Positions 53,166 through 62,728 of a DNA stretch of 64,000 bases are shown here, piece after piece (position 1 is the stretch's first letter; each line of letters starts with the position of its first letter). A model generated the notes under the pieces. The model was not told the origin of the DNA. It ran no database searches and saw only the letters and a program-made list of their open reading frames with translations. The stretch lies in assembly GCF_015644585.1 (NCBI RefSeq), contig NZ_JADOBI010000002.1, forward strand, positions 434,001-498,000, read 5' to 3'. This DNA comes from Rahnella laticis. GTDB lineage: Bacteria; Pseudomonadota; Gammaproteobacteria; Enterobacterales; Enterobacteriaceae. Both the position numbers and the translations under genes were made by a program.

Positions 53166-54704
53166 ATGAGCTTATCCATTCAGTCCCTGGCGGGCATCGC
53201 CATCGAATTACAAAACGGTCTGTCCGGTGAGGATCGCTTTCAGCATCTGATTGCCAGCGTGCGTGAACTGCTCAAATGCGATGCGTCGGCGTTGTTGCGT
53301 TATGAAGAACAGCAGTTCAGGCCGCTGGCGATTGATGGTTTATCGCCGGATGTGCTCGGACGGCGTTTCGCCCTGGCCTCACATCCGCGTCTCGAAGCCA
53401 TTGCCCGCGCGGGGAACGTGGTGCGTTTCCCGGCCGACAGCCATCTGCCGGATCCGTACGACGGGCTCATCCCCGGTCATGACGATCTGAAAGTTCACGC
53501 CTGCATCGGTTTGCCGTTGTTTGCCGATCAGGCGCTGATTGGCGCGCTGACGTTTGACAGCCTGAACCCGGAACAATTTGACGCGTTCAGCGATGAGGAG
53601 TTGTGGCTCATCGGCGCGCTGGCGTCTTCTGCGCTCAATAATGCGCTGCTGGTGGATGCCCTTGAAAAGCAGGCGTTACCGGCGATGGCTGCGCCGAATG
53701 CGCGTAAGCAAAACGTTCGCAGCCCGGAAGAAGAAATGGTGGGGCTTTCCGACGCCATGCAGCAATTACGGCATGAAATCAGCGTGGTGGCCGGTTCGGA
53801 TCTCAACGTGCTGATCACCGGTGAAACCGGCGTGGGTAAAGAGCTGGTGGCCAACGCCGTGCATCATCTTTCACCGCGTGCGGGAAAACCGCTGGTGTAT
53901 CTCAACTGCGCGGCGCTGCCTGAAAGTGTGGCGGAAAGTGAACTGTTCGGGCATGTGAAAGGGGCGTTTACCGGCGCCATCCATAACCGCACGGGCAAGT
54001 TTGAGATGGCGGATAACGGCACGCTGTTTCTCGATGAAATCGGCGAGCTATCGCTGGTGCTTCAGGCCAAGTTGCTGCGCGTGATTCAGTACGGTGACCT
54101 GCAACGGGTCGGCGATGATAGCACCAAACGCGTGAATGTCAGGATCCTGGCCGCGACGAACTGCGACCTGAAAAAAGCGGTGGTGGACGGGACTTTCCGC
54201 GTCGATCTGTTCCATCGCCTGAGTGTGTTTCCGCTTTTCGTGCCGCCGCTGCGCGAAAGAAAGGGCGATATCGTTCTGCTGGCCGGTTTTTTTGTCGAGC
54301 ACATCAAAAACAAACTGGGGATTTCGCAGCTCAGGCTGCCTGCCGACACGCTTTCGATGCTGGTCAGTTATGGCTGGCCCGGCAATGTACGTGAGATGAA
54401 ACACGCGATTGAACGTGCGGCGGTGCTGGCGCGGGCGTCGCAAAATCAGGGCGACGTCACGTTACATCGTGCGCTGTTTAACTTTTCTGAGGCCGGAAAT
54501 CCGGACGTCATGGCTGCGCCCGAAACCGAAGTCCCGGAGACAACTACACTCAATCTGCAACAGGCCACGCAGGATTTTCAGCGGCAACAAATTACCAGAA
54601 TCTTGCAGGCAAATCAGATGAACTGGTCTGCGGCGGCGAGAGCGCTGGAAATGGACGGCGGAAATCTTCACCGGCTGGCGAAGCGGCTAGGAATGAAGGC
54701 GTAA
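53166..54704 (+). CDS. norR: NO-responsive sigma-54 activator NorR
   Basis: 512 residues, close to the E. coli length (504). N-terminal GAF domain (about 1-165) that binds NO at a ferrous iron, AAA+ domain (about 190-425) with Walker [16 protein letters not shown] loop in [18 protein letters not shown] and Walker [10 protein letters not shown], and a C-terminal Fis-type helix-turn-helix ([24 protein letters not shown]). Activates norVW by the sites between the genes. Confidence 0.95.
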   Translation: MSLSIQSLAGIAIELQNGLSGEDRFQHLIASVRELLKCDASALLRYEEQQFRPLAIDGLSPDVLGRRFALASHPRLEAIARAGNVVRFPADSHLPDPYDGLIPGHDDLKVHACIGLPLFADQALIGALTFDSLNPEQFDAFSDEELWLIGALASSALNNALLVDALEKQALPAMAAPNARKQNVRSPEEEMVGLSDAMQQLRHEISVVAGSDLNVLITGETGVGKELVANAVHHLSPRAGKPLVYLNCAALPESVAESELFGHVKGAFTGAIHNRTGKFEMADNGTLFLDEIGELSLVLQAKLLRVIQYGDLQRVGDDSTKRVNVRILAATNCDLKKAVVDGTFRVDLFHRLSVFPLFVPPLRERKGDIVLLAGFFVEHIKNKLGISQLRLPADTLSMLVSYGWPGNVREMKHAIERAAVLARASQNQGDVTLHRALFNFSEAGNPDVMAAPETEVPETTTLNLQQATQDFQRQQITRILQANQMNWSAAARALEMDGGNLHRLAKRLGMKA

Positions 54705-54772
54705 TATCAGGGGAGATTAAGGTGTGGGGCTGGCGAATAATTAGCCAAAATAGTTTGAGGCGTGAAAATAAT

Positions 54773-54823
54773 AAATGCTACGGAAGCGAGAACTGTTGAA
54801 ACGCGTCCGCTTCTGTAGCATTT
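54773..54823 (+). terminator. Hairpin after norR
   Basis: AAATGCTACGGAAGCG / CGCTTCTGTAGCATTT, a 16-bp stem with a G-U pair and a 19-nt loop, followed by T residues. Confidence 0.65.
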
Positions 54824-54871
54824 TAGGTATAACTTCTTTTAAAAATTTCCCTGGTGTTGGCTAATGTTGCT

Positions 54872-54900
54872 ACCTGACTCTAACGGTCAGGTTTTTTTTT
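54872..54900 (+). terminator. Strong Rho-independent terminator
   Basis: ACCTGAC-TCTAACG-GTCAGGT followed by a 9-nt T tract. It lies 50 bp after the first hairpin, so it may end a separate short transcript. Confidence 0.85.
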
Positions 54901-54974
54901 GCTAATTAATTATTATGCGGTGATTATACGGGGGGAGACGCAACCCGATAGTTGTACTAAGGTGTAATCGTGCA

Positions 54975-54990
54975 CTGTACTTTGTGACAG
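54975..54990. promoter_or_regulatory. Lux-box-like site before luxR
   Basis: CTGTACTTTGTGACAG, a 16-bp imperfect palindrome sharing 11 of 16 bases with the EsaR box type CTGTACTATAGTGCAG. About 52-67 bp before luxR start; suggests auto-repression. Confidence 0.4.
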
Positions 54991-55041
54991 AAAGACCACG
55001 AAAATCAAAAGGGAAGCCGCGTCAGCCAGGGGGGAAGAGGA

Positions 55042-55803
55042 ATGCATTCGCGTGTTAGAAATGATGAAAAGATTATCGATATGTTACGTGATTATCTCGA
55101 AAGGAAATTACTTCCTTACGGCAATCTGAAATACACCTATCTGGTGATCAATAAAAGAAATCCGGTCGACATCTTTGTCGTCACCAGCTATCCGGATGAA
55201 TGGGCCGATATCTATAAATCGCATAATTACCAGCATATCGACCCGGTGGTTCTGACCGCGCTTAAACGTGTTTCCCCGTTCGCGTGGGATGAAAATCTTA
55301 CCGTGCTTTCTGATTTAAAATCATCCAAAATTTTCTCGCTTTCTAAGAAATATAATATCGCGAACGGTTTTACTTTCGTGCTTCATGACCACATGAATAA
55401 TCTGGGCATGCTGTCGCTGATTATGGAAGCGGGCGCGGATAAAGGGCCGGAAAACAGGGTCGCGCAGGATATGGATAAGCTGCAATGCCTGCTGATCAAA
55501 ACCCATGAAAAGATGCTGATGCTAAACCAGAGCGCGGCGCGTTCATCGCAGATTTCGCCTTCATTGGTGTCGGGCGGAAAACCGATTTTCTCACCGCGTG
55601 AAAACGAAGTGCTGCACTGGGCGAGCATGGGGAAAACCTACGATGAGATTTCGCAGATCATCAATATCACGACGCGAACCGTGAAATATCATATGGCTAA
55701 CGTGGTGAAAAAGCTGGGGGTTATTAACGCCAAGCAGGCAATCCGGCTTGGCGTTGAACTGGAACTCATCAAACCTGTACTGGTGTCACCGGCAAAGACA
55801 TAG
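55042..55803 (+). CDS. LuxR-family AHL receptor/regulator (EsaR/ExpR-like)
   Basis: 253 residues. The autoinducer-binding domain has the conserved Trp-Tyr-Asp-Pro-Trp set (YPDEWADIYKSHNYQHIDPVV...FAWDENL). The C-terminal LuxR helix-turn-helix is FSPRENEVLHWASMGKTYDEISQIINITTRTVKYHMANVVKKLGV. It is convergent with luxI and overlaps its end by 35 bp, as for esaR/esaI in Pantoea. It is probably a ligand-releasing repressor in that class, but this cannot be proven from sequence alone. Confidence 0.9.
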   Translation: MHSRVRNDEKIIDMLRDYLERKLLPYGNLKYTYLVINKRNPVDIFVVTSYPDEWADIYKSHNYQHIDPVVLTALKRVSPFAWDENLTVLSDLKSSKIFSLSKKYNIANGFTFVLHDHMNNLGMLSLIMEAGADKGPENRVAQDMDKLQCLLIKTHEKMLMLNQSAARSSQISPSLVSGGKPIFSPRENEVLHWASMGKTYDEISQIINITTRTVKYHMANVVKKLGVINAKQAIRLGVELELIKPVLVSPAKT

Positions 55804-56419
55804 GCCATTCACATAACGCCTCCAGGGAGGCTTCGGACTGATCGCTGATGCGCCGGGCAAGGATGCCCTGGTTATGCAAATCAATCGGCAAACGGAGCAG
55901 GTAAATAGGCTCATTTTCGCTGACGAAACCTTCCTTTATCACTTCAATTTCCCAGCCGGAACGTTTCGCAATCGTCAGCATTGCCCGGCTGACAATGGTG
56001 TATATTCCGGTGTGTCCGTGATGGCGCGCATAATTAATCATCGAAAGAAACAGAACATGGCTGATCGGGAAACGGCTGCCGAGTAATTCTTTTGCGCGGT
56101 TCTTATCCACGAAAAATCGGCTCGATTCGATATAATCACCTTCAGGTAATTTCACGTCATCAAATAGCCGGTTAAAAGTATGGGTGATCATATTTGGCAG
56201 ACGTAAATCAACAAAGCGCACGCTGCACACCAGCTGGTTGTCGTAAATACCCAGCATGTAGCGCGTATCGGCATTATCAAATTCATCAAATTCCATGTCA
56301 TTGCTGCACTGAACAGCCCAGTCCAGGCGGTCTTTAAACGTTTTTTTCCTCAGTTTGTAGAGATCATCCGAACGTTTACCTGTCAGGTCGTTGTAACTCA
56401 CATCGAAAATTTCCAGCAT
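55769..56419 (-). CDS. N-acyl-homoserine lactone synthase (LuxI family, EsaI-like)
   Basis: 216 residues from ATG 56419 (MLEIFDVSYNDL), AGGAA before it. With this start the invariant LuxI residues fall at their standard numbers: R24, F28, W34, D45, D48 and R68, which supports the start. The E-x-SRFFVD core is present. Makes an acyl-HSL from S-adenosylmethionine and acyl-ACP; acyl chain length cannot be read. Last 35 bp overlap luxR. Confidence 0.93.
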   Translation of the reverse strand: MLEIFDVSYNDLTGKRSDDLYKLRKKTFKDRLDWAVQCSNDMEFDEFDNADTRYMLGIYDNQLVCSVRFVDLRLPNMITHTFNRLFDDVKLPEGDYIESSRFFVDKNRAKELLGSRFPISHVLFLSMINYARHHGHTGIYTIVSRAMLTIAKRSGWEIEVIKEGFVSENEPIYLLRLPIDLHNQGILARRISDQSEASLEALCEWPMSLPVTPVQV

Positions 56420-56552
56420 TTTTTTTCCTGATTTTGAATACGGTCGAAGGGTTATATTTGGCATCTGCATTGATTATTACAATATACAATCGGCAAATAA
56501 ATCACCGTCTGTAGGGGGAATTTGTTTATGAGGGGAGTTTGTGATGTAAAAC

Positions 56553-56581
56553 AAAAAAAAGCCATGCCGTTAAGACATGGC
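56553..56581 (-). terminator. Terminator of mtr
   Basis: Minus strand GCCATG / CATGGC stem with 9-nt loop and an eight-T tract, about 25 bp after the mtr stop. Confidence 0.85.
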
Positions 56582-56604
56582 CTGATGCCGGTATTTATGC
56601 GCTG

Positions 56605-57849
56605 TCAGTGATAAACAGGTAACAGATTTACGCTGGAAAGAATATGTACGGCCGCGTTGAGCACACCAAACAGTAATACCAGCACAATCATTTTATTTCC
56701 GCCCCACACGCGGTACAGCGGGCTGCCGAAGCGCAGACGCGATGCGCGCGCCATCAGCGCCGGGACGATAACCGCCCAGACGGTGGCCGCCAGACCGGCA
56801 AAGCCGATCGCATAGATAAAGCCATCCGGATAAATCACGCCGCCAACGATGGGCGGGATAAACGTCACCAGCGCGGTTTTAAAGCGTCCGGTGCGGCTGT
56901 CATCAAACCCGAACAGATCCGCCAGATAGTCGAACAGGCCAAGCGTCACGCCGAGGAATGAACAGGCGACGGCAAAGTTGGAGAAGACCGTCAGCAGGAG
57001 ATCTAATCCTTCGCTGTTGAGGATCTGGCTCAGTGACTGCACCAGCACGTCGATGTTGCCGCCACGGGCCGCAATGCCGATGAACTCAGGGCGCGGTATG
57101 TTCCCCATCGTCCCCAGCATCCAGATGATGTAAAGCCCGAGCGCCATCAGCGTGCCCAGCAGCAGGCATTTTTTTATGATCTGCGGATTTTTGCCGTAAT
57201 ACTTCATCAGGCTCGGCACGTTGCCGTGATACCCGAATGATGCCAGGCAGAACGGCAGCGTCGCCAGCACGTAAGGCATGTAGCATGGATTGATTTCGAC
57301 GCTGTTGAGTAAATTCACCGGCTTGATGTGCCACAGCAGGCTGCCGAACGTCAGGAAGAAAGCGATGATTTTAGCGCCCAGCACAATCGCCGTCATGCGG
57401 CTCACCGCGCGGGTACTCAGCCAGACAATAAACGCCACGGCAAGCGCCGTCAGCAGCCCGCCGAGACGCGGGGAGAAGTTCACCGACATTTCGCGCATTG
57501 TATGCTGGAGCACGGAACCGCTGGCTGAGATATAGGCATACGTCAGGATATACAGCACGAAGGCGATGGTCAGGCCGTTAAGCCGGTTCCAGTTTTTGCC
57601 CAGCAGATCGCCAGTCACCGTGTTGAAACTCGATCCTACCGGATAATTCAGGTTGGCTTCGAGGATCATCAGGCCGGAATGCAGCATGCAGAACCAGGTA
57701 AAAATCAGTGCCGCGACAGACCAGAAAAACCAGGCACCGGACATCACCACCGGCAGGGAGAACATCCCGGCACCAATAATGGTTCCTCCGATAATCATTG
57801 CGCCACCCAGCACCGAGCGTTGTGGGGTGGTCACGGAAAGCGTCGCCAT
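56605..57849 (-). CDS. mtr: Tryptophan-specific permease Mtr
   Basis: 414 residues, the same length as E. coli Mtr, with very similar sequence ([66 protein letters not shown], ending [10 protein letters not shown]). Aromatic amino acid/H+ symporter of the inner membrane with eleven helices. A TrpR operator-like site lies upstream at 58001-58020. Confidence 0.95.
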   Translation of the reverse strand: MATLSVTTPQRSVLGGAMIIGGTIIGAGMFSLPVVMSGAWFFWSVAALIFTWFCMLHSGLMILEANLNYPVGSSFNTVTGDLLGKNWNRLNGLTIAFVLYILTYAYISASGSVLQHTMREMSVNFSPRLGGLLTALAVAFIVWLSTRAVSRMTAIVLGAKIIAFFLTFGSLLWHIKPVNLLNSVEINPCYMPYVLATLPFCLASFGYHGNVPSLMKYYGKNPQIIKKCLLLGTLMALGLYIIWMLGTMGNIPRPEFIGIAARGGNIDVLVQSLSQILNSEGLDLLLTVFSNFAVACSFLGVTLGLFDYLADLFGFDDSRTGRFKTALVTFIPPIVGGVIYPDGFIYAIGFAGLAATVWAVIVPALMARASRLRFGSPLYRVWGGNKMIVLVLLFGVLNAAVHILSSVNLLPVYH

Positions 57850-57967
57850 AGTGCGGTTCCTCGCGTGGCTTTTATCACGATTCGTTCAAGAATTGCTGTA
57901 AAAGAATTGATAGGGGAAATGACCAAAAATCGCAGTTTTATCCTGCCTTGTTAGCCTTACGCGCCGC

Positions 57968-57996
57968 AATATAGTGCATCTCGTGCCAGATGTACA
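57968..57996 (-). promoter_or_regulatory. Promoter of mtr
   Basis: Minus strand -35 TGTACA (57991-57996) and -10 TATATT (57968-57973) with 17-bp spacing, next to the TrpR operator. Confidence 0.5.
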
Positions 57997-58000
57997 CTGC

Positions 58001-58020
58001 TGCACTAGTTTGCTGGTACA
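58001..58020. promoter_or_regulatory. TrpR operator upstream of mtr
   Basis: TGCACTAGTTTGCTGGTACA resembles the trp operator (ACTAGT / CTAGTAC arms) and the E. coli mtr operator. Suggests repression by TrpR with tryptophan. Confidence 0.65.
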
Positions 58021-58192
58021 AAGCAGCACATTGGCGAAGATGCCGGGCAGGGCGCGAATCGGGATGTTTCTAAAATATGAAAATGTTGATTTTTTAGGTT
58101 AAAACGCTTACCCCTATATCTGGTGCAGATCACAGTTTTCATTATTATTTCTTATCAAAAAAGGGAGCGAAAACCTGTGCTTAAATACAGTG

Positions 58193-58220
58193 TTGACACA
58201 CTGCTCATAACGAGTAAATT
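58193..58220 (+). promoter_or_regulatory. Sigma-70 promoter of the candidate RNA
   Basis: TTGACA (58193-58198) and TAAATT (58215-58220), 16-bp spacing, perfect -35. Confidence 0.55.
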
Positions 58221-58310
58221 AGAAGTCAGCCCCGCAGAGAAATGAAGTGAAGATTTTATTTCCCGGTGCATTTAACAAGTTGATAAACTTGTCAGTAATG
58301 AGATGCGATA

Positions 58311-58521
58311 AAGGCCACGAAGTATTTTTGTTTGGGTGATTCAATATCAGGCGATATTTGAAGGTCTGTGAGATGATGCTTTAAGGCCACGCAGTAAATC
58401 TGTGCAATCGCATTATGTGGACGAAAACGCGATGATGTAACGCCTTGTAATTAAGAGTAATGTTCGCGATTTGGGTACGTAAGTCTGAAATCGAGAATAT
58501 CGCGAAGAGAGTAAGGCCACG
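58311..58521 (+). repeat. Three AAGGCCACG repeats
   Basis: Copies at 58311-58319, 58383-58391 and 58513-58521, spaced 72 and 130 bp; the last two share TAAGGCCACGCA. All lie in the candidate RNA. Confidence 0.75.
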
Positions 58522-58740
58522 CATCAAAGAGTCTATATCGCGAGGGTGATGTACTCATTTATCCTGACGTGAAAAACCAGGCTGAGTGAAATGAACAGGA
58601 TAACGATGTTATTCCATAATATTATAGGAGGATAGCGTTAACTGGCTTCAAAAATATATCCTGTGAAACGATGTACATCTGTAGAAGTAAGTATCTGTAA
58701 TTAAGTTGATGAATGTTAAATACTAATTTGATAGTACCTT

Positions 58741-58773
58741 AAAAGCCCCGGCAATAACTTGCTGGGGCTTTTT
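58741..58773. terminator. Terminator of candidate RNA and pirin gene
   Basis: AAAAGCCCCGGCAA / TTGCTGGGGCTTTT, 14-bp stem with one G-U pair and loop TAAC, then T residues on the plus strand. Also usable on the minus strand. Confidence 0.88.
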
Positions 58774-58824
58774 CATTCAGGGCATTGTAATATCTCGGAT
58801 TATTCGTAACGCTAGCCTGTTGCC

Positions 58825-59574
58825 TTATTTTACGTTACCGAATTTACCGCTGATGGTGCCTTCCAGAACAGATTCCGCATCCAGATACACCAGAAAACAC
58901 ACCAGCGTCGTCTCTTTTGTGGCCGTAGCAGGTGTCAGTGCGCTGGCTTCGTCGCTGATTGCGTCACCTTTAGCCAGCGTGTGACCGCCAATTATCATCT
59001 CGCCGTCCATGACGTACAGCCATTGCGCAAATCCCGGATGCGTGGGGATTTCAATTGTCGTGTCAGCGTCCAGGCGGGTATCGTAAATGTAGATGGCCTG
59101 GCGGATTTCAAGCAGCGAATCAATGCCTTCCGGCGCGCCAATCAGTGTCCATGCGTTTTGTTTCGGTCCGTCCCGACGTTCCATAAACTGCACGCGGCCT
59201 TCCAGATTCGCCTTGCGCGGGCGGATGAAAATTTGCAGCATCTCGGCCGAAACCAGAGGTGTGGATTCTTCATGCCAGAAACTTTCCCCGGCATTCATCA
59301 TCATCAGTTTTTTCGGCGAAAGGGGAACGCGGTTGCCGGCAGAATCTTCGTGAACCATCGACCCGCGCCACATATAGCTGAGGATCTCGTCATTATTGTG
59401 CTCATGCATTTTCACCAGCGTCCCCTGTTCGAGATTCGCGTGGTCAATAACACTCAGCGGGCCAAAAGCATCGTCACCGCGCTCCGGCAGGATCTGCCCC
59501 GGACGCATACGCCGGATCCGGAAAGGGCCGTATTCGAAAGTCGTTTTGGGTTCAGCACGTAATACGTTAAACAT
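58825..59574 (-). CDS. Pirin-family protein
   Basis: 249 residues, bicupin pirin fold: DHANLEQGTLVKMHEHNNDEILSYMWRGSMVHEDSAGN has the iron-binding His/Glu set (His-x-His, His-Glu), followed by PRKANLEGRVQFMERRD and a degenerate second cupin. Pirins may be quercetinase-like dioxygenases or transcription cofactors. No link to neighbours. Confidence 0.85.
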   Translation of the reverse strand: MFNVLRAEPKTTFEYGPFRIRRMRPGQILPERGDDAFGPLSVIDHANLEQGTLVKMHEHNNDEILSYMWRGSMVHEDSAGNRVPLSPKKLMMMNAGESFWHEESTPLVSAEMLQIFIRPRKANLEGRVQFMERRDGPKQNAWTLIGAPEGIDSLLEIRQAIYIYDTRLDADTTIEIPTHPGFAQWLYVMDGEMIIGGHTLAKGDAISDEASALTPATATKETTLVCFLVYLDAESVLEGTISGKFGNVK

Positions 59575-59679
59575 GTTTTCTCCGGCAGCTTATTTTAGTC
59601 TCCGGCCAGTCTACCAAGGAGGCGAAGAGGGGGTGATCTTTTTGTTAAGAATGCGGCGTTTCCTGGCTGCGGGTACTTT

Positions 59680-62610
59680 TCACGCCGGGCTTACTTCACA
59701 AAAAATATCCTCAACAGGCTGCGGTGCGATTTTTGCCAGCAGGGCGGCGATGTCCACGCTGTCTGTTTTCTCCGGTTCTAAATAGGTTTGGGCATAATCA
59801 CGCCAGATACCCGATTGCAGAAACAGGATGAATAAGTCCCGGTCCAGATGATGTTCATTCACCATGCTGACCATAATATTCAGCGCTTCCGAGAGCAGTT
59901 TTCCCGGTTTGTACGGCCGGTCAGCGGCGGTCAGTGCTTCGAAAACGTCCGCAATCGCCATCATCCTGACCTGAACACTCATCTGCGTGTAATTAAGCTG
60001 ATACGGATACCCTTTGCCATCGACGCGCTCATGATGGCCGCCGGCAATCACCGGCACGTTTGACATCGTGCGCGGGAATGGCAGGTTTTCCAGCATGATA
60101 ATGGTCTGCATGATGTGCTCGTTGATTTTGTAACGCTCCTCGTCGTTCAGTGTTCCGCGGCGGATTGCCAGGTTGTAGATTTCGCCATAGTTATACTGCA
60201 ATTCCGGTTTTTTCAGTTTGAAGTGATAACGGTCCGCCTGTTTGCTGGTGCCATCGCGGTAGACGATATGCTCTTCTTTGTCTGCCAGCATCGGTTCCTG
60301 AACCGGTAACGCCGGTTGCGGCAAACGTTGTTTGCGCACCAGCTCTTCGCGTGAAATCCCCGCCGTATCGTCGAGCGTGCGCGTCCAGCGGTAACCGGCA
60401 ATCTGACTGATTCGCACCAGCGCATCATCGGAGAGAAACTCACTGCCGATATTACAGCGGGCAATAAAATAGAAATCATCGTCGAGCTGGCGCAGCGTTT
60501 CGTTCAGAGCGTGCGCCTGCGCGCTGTCAGCAGGCTGTCCGGCGTGTTCACGTAAAAATGCGATCTCTTTCTCGCGTTTCAGTAATTCAAACCGCATGCG
60601 AATTTCATGGATCCGGTTATAAATCAGCTCCAGCTTGGTGGCTTTATCCACCACGGCTTCCGGCGTGGTGATCTTGCCACAGTCGTGCAGCCAGCAGGCG
60701 GTATGCAATTCCTCCCACTCGTTTTCGGAAAGCGTAAAACCGGCGAAAGGCCCTTCGCGGCTTTCAACCGCGGCTTTGGCCAGCATTTTGGTAATGACCG
60801 GCACGCGCTGACAATGTCCGCCGGTATAAGCGCTTTTCTCATCGATGGCACCGGCGATCAGCTTGATGAAGGCGTTCATCAGATTCTTTTGTTCCACCAG
60901 CAGATGCTGCGCTTCAATCGCCACGGAAAGCATGCCGACCAGCGAATTGATCAGCTGGATTTTGGCGTTTTCATGCGTGTCGGTGAGCGTTCGGGTATTG
61001 AAAAGCAGCAGAAAACCCAGAAGCTGGTTATCGTGCGTCTGCATGGGAACCGCGACGTAGCGCAGCGGTAAATGTGGCCGGAAGAAGGTGAGCAGCGGGG
61101 CGGGCAGCGACTCCTGCGTCAGCGTTCCGCTAATAGTCTGGCCTTTAACGATTTGCCAGAACTCGCTGCAACGGTCGTTATCGATTTCCAGAGGCGAAAT
61201 CCCGGTAAGCTCAATATTTTCCTCACGCCAGCGAAATGCCGCGGGCGTAAATAAATTCATGTCCTGATTGGCAAGAAAGACCATGCCGCCGGTCATGTCG
61301 GCTATTTCCGTGGTCTCCGTTAACAGCCCCTGCATTTGCTGGGTAAAATTATTCTTCACCGTCAGCATACTGCCCATCGAGATAAATTTGGTCAGTGTGA
61401 GTTTCATTTTCGCCATCGCGGTATGTAAATCATCGACCTCTTCAATCACCGAACTGTGTCCGGCATGGTCTTCCACTTCGAAGTGCAGATTACTGATTGC
61501 CTCGGCATCTTTTCGCAGGCTGATCAGCGGGCGGGAGATCCTGCGCGAGAAATACCAGATCACCGGCAGGCTGAGTAACAGCAGCAGGAAAGCAATCAGC
61601 GTCGAGCGGTTACTGATCGCACTGGCATCCGCCGTCAGGAAAGCCGAAGGCGTGGCGATCGCCAGGCGATAGTCGTTTCCCATACTGTGAATATTGATGA
61701 CGGCACCGTACCAGTCCTGATTATCCACGCTGAAAAGACGGCTGTTTCCGGCGTTATCCTGCGTGAACAACGGTTGTAAAACGGGGAGATTTCCCACACC
61801 GGTATTCCCGCGTATTTGTGCCGGCTGGCTGGCGATGACTTCGCCGGATTCTGACAAAATCGCCGCCTGACTGCCCGGCGGTAATCCCTGCTGCTGCAAA
61901 AAGGCGGACAGCGAGGCAAGAGAAACGTCGAGTCCGATCACGGCGTGCTGATTATCTGCCTGCTGGCTGTAGGTAAAGCCGGTTTCGCCCGTGCCTTTGA
62001 AAATATAGTTGGGCGAGGTAATCAGTCCCTTTTCCGCGCTGGCCAGCGTGAACCATTTTCTGCTGCGCGGATCGTAATTGTCATAAGGCACAGTGGCTGA
62101 GGAAATCACGTTTTGCTTATTGTCTAAATAGAACTCTTTTTTCTCCGGCGTCGCTAAATCAAACCGGTAGTTTTGAGCCAGCCATTGCGCACTGGCCGGT
62201 GCATTAAATAACGCCCGATTCTGATCGGTTAACCGGCGAAGAATAAAAAAGTCGCCGTTCTGATAGGCGCTGTAGACCGAGCTGGCGTAATGATTCTGCT
62301 GCAATACCATGATGAAATTGCTCACCAGCGCCATGCGTTGTGCTTCGGTTTGCGCCGCGGTGATGGGCATTTTCGTCAGAATATCCACTGACATCGCCAT
62401 ATTACGTGTCACTGAATCCAGCTCAGCGGCAATGGCCTCACCGGTTTTCTGGTACTGCTGATGCGTGCTGACTTCGGTCAGTTTTGTCAGCCGGGTGTGG
62501 CTGAAAAGAATAATAATGCAGCCGATCGAAACAATTAAAAACGTAAAAAGGACTGTGATCTGGATGTGTAGCGGATACCGGTTTTTTAGTTTTTTAATAC
62601 GGGTTTTCAT
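59680..62610 (-). CDS. Membrane sensor with HD-GYP domain and large insertion
   Basis: 976 residues from ATG 62610 (MKTRIKKLKNRY), GGGGAA upstream; longer frame at 62649 is possible. N-terminal helix (HIQITVLFTFLIVSIGCIIILF), a periplasmic Cache-type sensor region (about 45-325), second helix (ISNRSTLIAFLLLLLSLPVIWYF), HAMP (about 350-415), a GAF-like region (about 420-600) and HD-GYP. The latter has HDCGKITTPEAV and a GGHHERVDGKGYP motif, but about 160 residues are inserted between them. Expected to hydrolyse cyclic di-GMP. Ligand unknown. Confidence 0.85.
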   Translation of the reverse strand: MKTRIKKLKNRYPLHIQITVLFTFLIVSIGCIIILFSHTRLTKLTEVSTHQQYQKTGEAIAAELDSVTRNMAMSVDILTKMPITAAQTEAQRMALVSNFIMVLQQNHYASSVYSAYQNGDFFILRRLTDQNRALFNAPASAQWLAQNYRFDLATPEKKEFYLDNKQNVISSATVPYDNYDPRSRKWFTLASAEKGLITSPNYIFKGTGETGFTYSQQADNQHAVIGLDVSLASLSAFLQQQGLPPGSQAAILSESGEVIASQPAQIRGNTGVGNLPVLQPLFTQDNAGNSRLFSVDNQDWYGAVINIHSMGNDYRLAIATPSAFLTADASAISNRSTLIAFLLLLLSLPVIWYFSRRISRPLISLRKDAEAISNLHFEVEDHAGHSSVIEEVDDLHTAMAKMKLTLTKFISMGSMLTVKNNFTQQMQGLLTETTEIADMTGGMVFLANQDMNLFTPAAFRWREENIELTGISPLEIDNDRCSEFWQIVKGQTISGTLTQESLPAPLLTFFRPHLPLRYVAVPMQTHDNQLLGFLLLFNTRTLTDTHENAKIQLINSLVGMLSVAIEAQHLLVEQKNLMNAFIKLIAGAIDEKSAYTGGHCQRVPVITKMLAKAAVESREGPFAGFTLSENEWEELHTACWLHDCGKITTPEAVVDKATKLELIYNRIHEIRMRFELLKREKEIAFLREHAGQPADSAQAHALNETLRQLDDDFYFIARCNIGSEFLSDDALVRISQIAGYRWTRTLDDTAGISREELVRKQRLPQPALPVQEPMLADKEEHIVYRDGTSKQADRYHFKLKKPELQYNYGEIYNLAIRRGTLNDEERYKINEHIMQTIIMLENLPFPRTMSNVPVIAGGHHERVDGKGYPYQLNYTQMSVQVRMMAIADVFEALTAADRPYKPGKLLSEALNIMVSMVNEHHLDRDLFILFLQSGIWRDYAQTYLEPEKTDSVDIAALLAKIAPQPVEDIFCEVSPA

Positions 62611-62682
62611 GCTGTGTTCCCCGGAAAAATGTTTCTGCTTTTTAAGCATAACCGACGCGGGTAAAAGCGACAGGCTGGCACG

Positions 62683-62708
62683 AAAAAAGGCCGCATTTCT
62701 GCGGCCTT
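62683..62708 (-). terminator. Terminator of the ABC-F gene
   Basis: Minus strand AAGGCCGCA-GAAA-TGCGGCCTT followed by T residues, just after the ABC-F stop. Confidence 0.85.
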
Positions 62709-62728
62709 AAAGGGGAGATACTTAAACG

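Larger units (their letters stand above)
54705..55041. other. 337-bp region between norR and luxR
   Basis: Contains two hairpin terminators (54773-54823 and 54872-54900), a weak -10-like TATAAC at 54828 between them, and a lux-box-like site at 54975-54990. A small RNA between the terminators is possible. No protein-coding gene. Confidence 0.5.
58227..58775 (+). ncRNA. Candidate structured non-coding RNA, about 550 nt
   Basis: Between a consensus-like promoter and a strong terminator there is no open frame of note, yet the sequence is rich in potential stems: ACAAGTT-GATA-AACTTGT (58275-58292), TTCGCGAT / ATCGCGAA (58463-58470 with 58499-58506) and ATCGC / GCGAT near 58409-58433. AAGGCCACG is repeated at 58311, 58383 and 58513. 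Few GGA motifs, so not a CsrB/RsmB type. Family unknown. A 13-codon frame at 58301 (MRCDKGHEVFLFG) overlaps the first repeat but lacks a ribosome site. Confidence 0.5.
57850..58824. other. 975-bp region with mtr promoter and a candidate non-coding RNA
   Basis: No protein gene is convincing in any frame; frames longer than 20 codons are few and lack ribosome sites. The left part holds the mtr promoter and TrpR operator. From about 58193 the DNA looks like an RNA gene: promoter, structured body with three AAGGCCACG repeats, and a terminator. See the separate entries. Confidence 0.6.

Noticed and set aside
58227-58775. CsrB/RsmB-type RNA
   Set aside because: Only a few GGA motifs are present; CsrB/RsmB RNAs carry many GGA loops.
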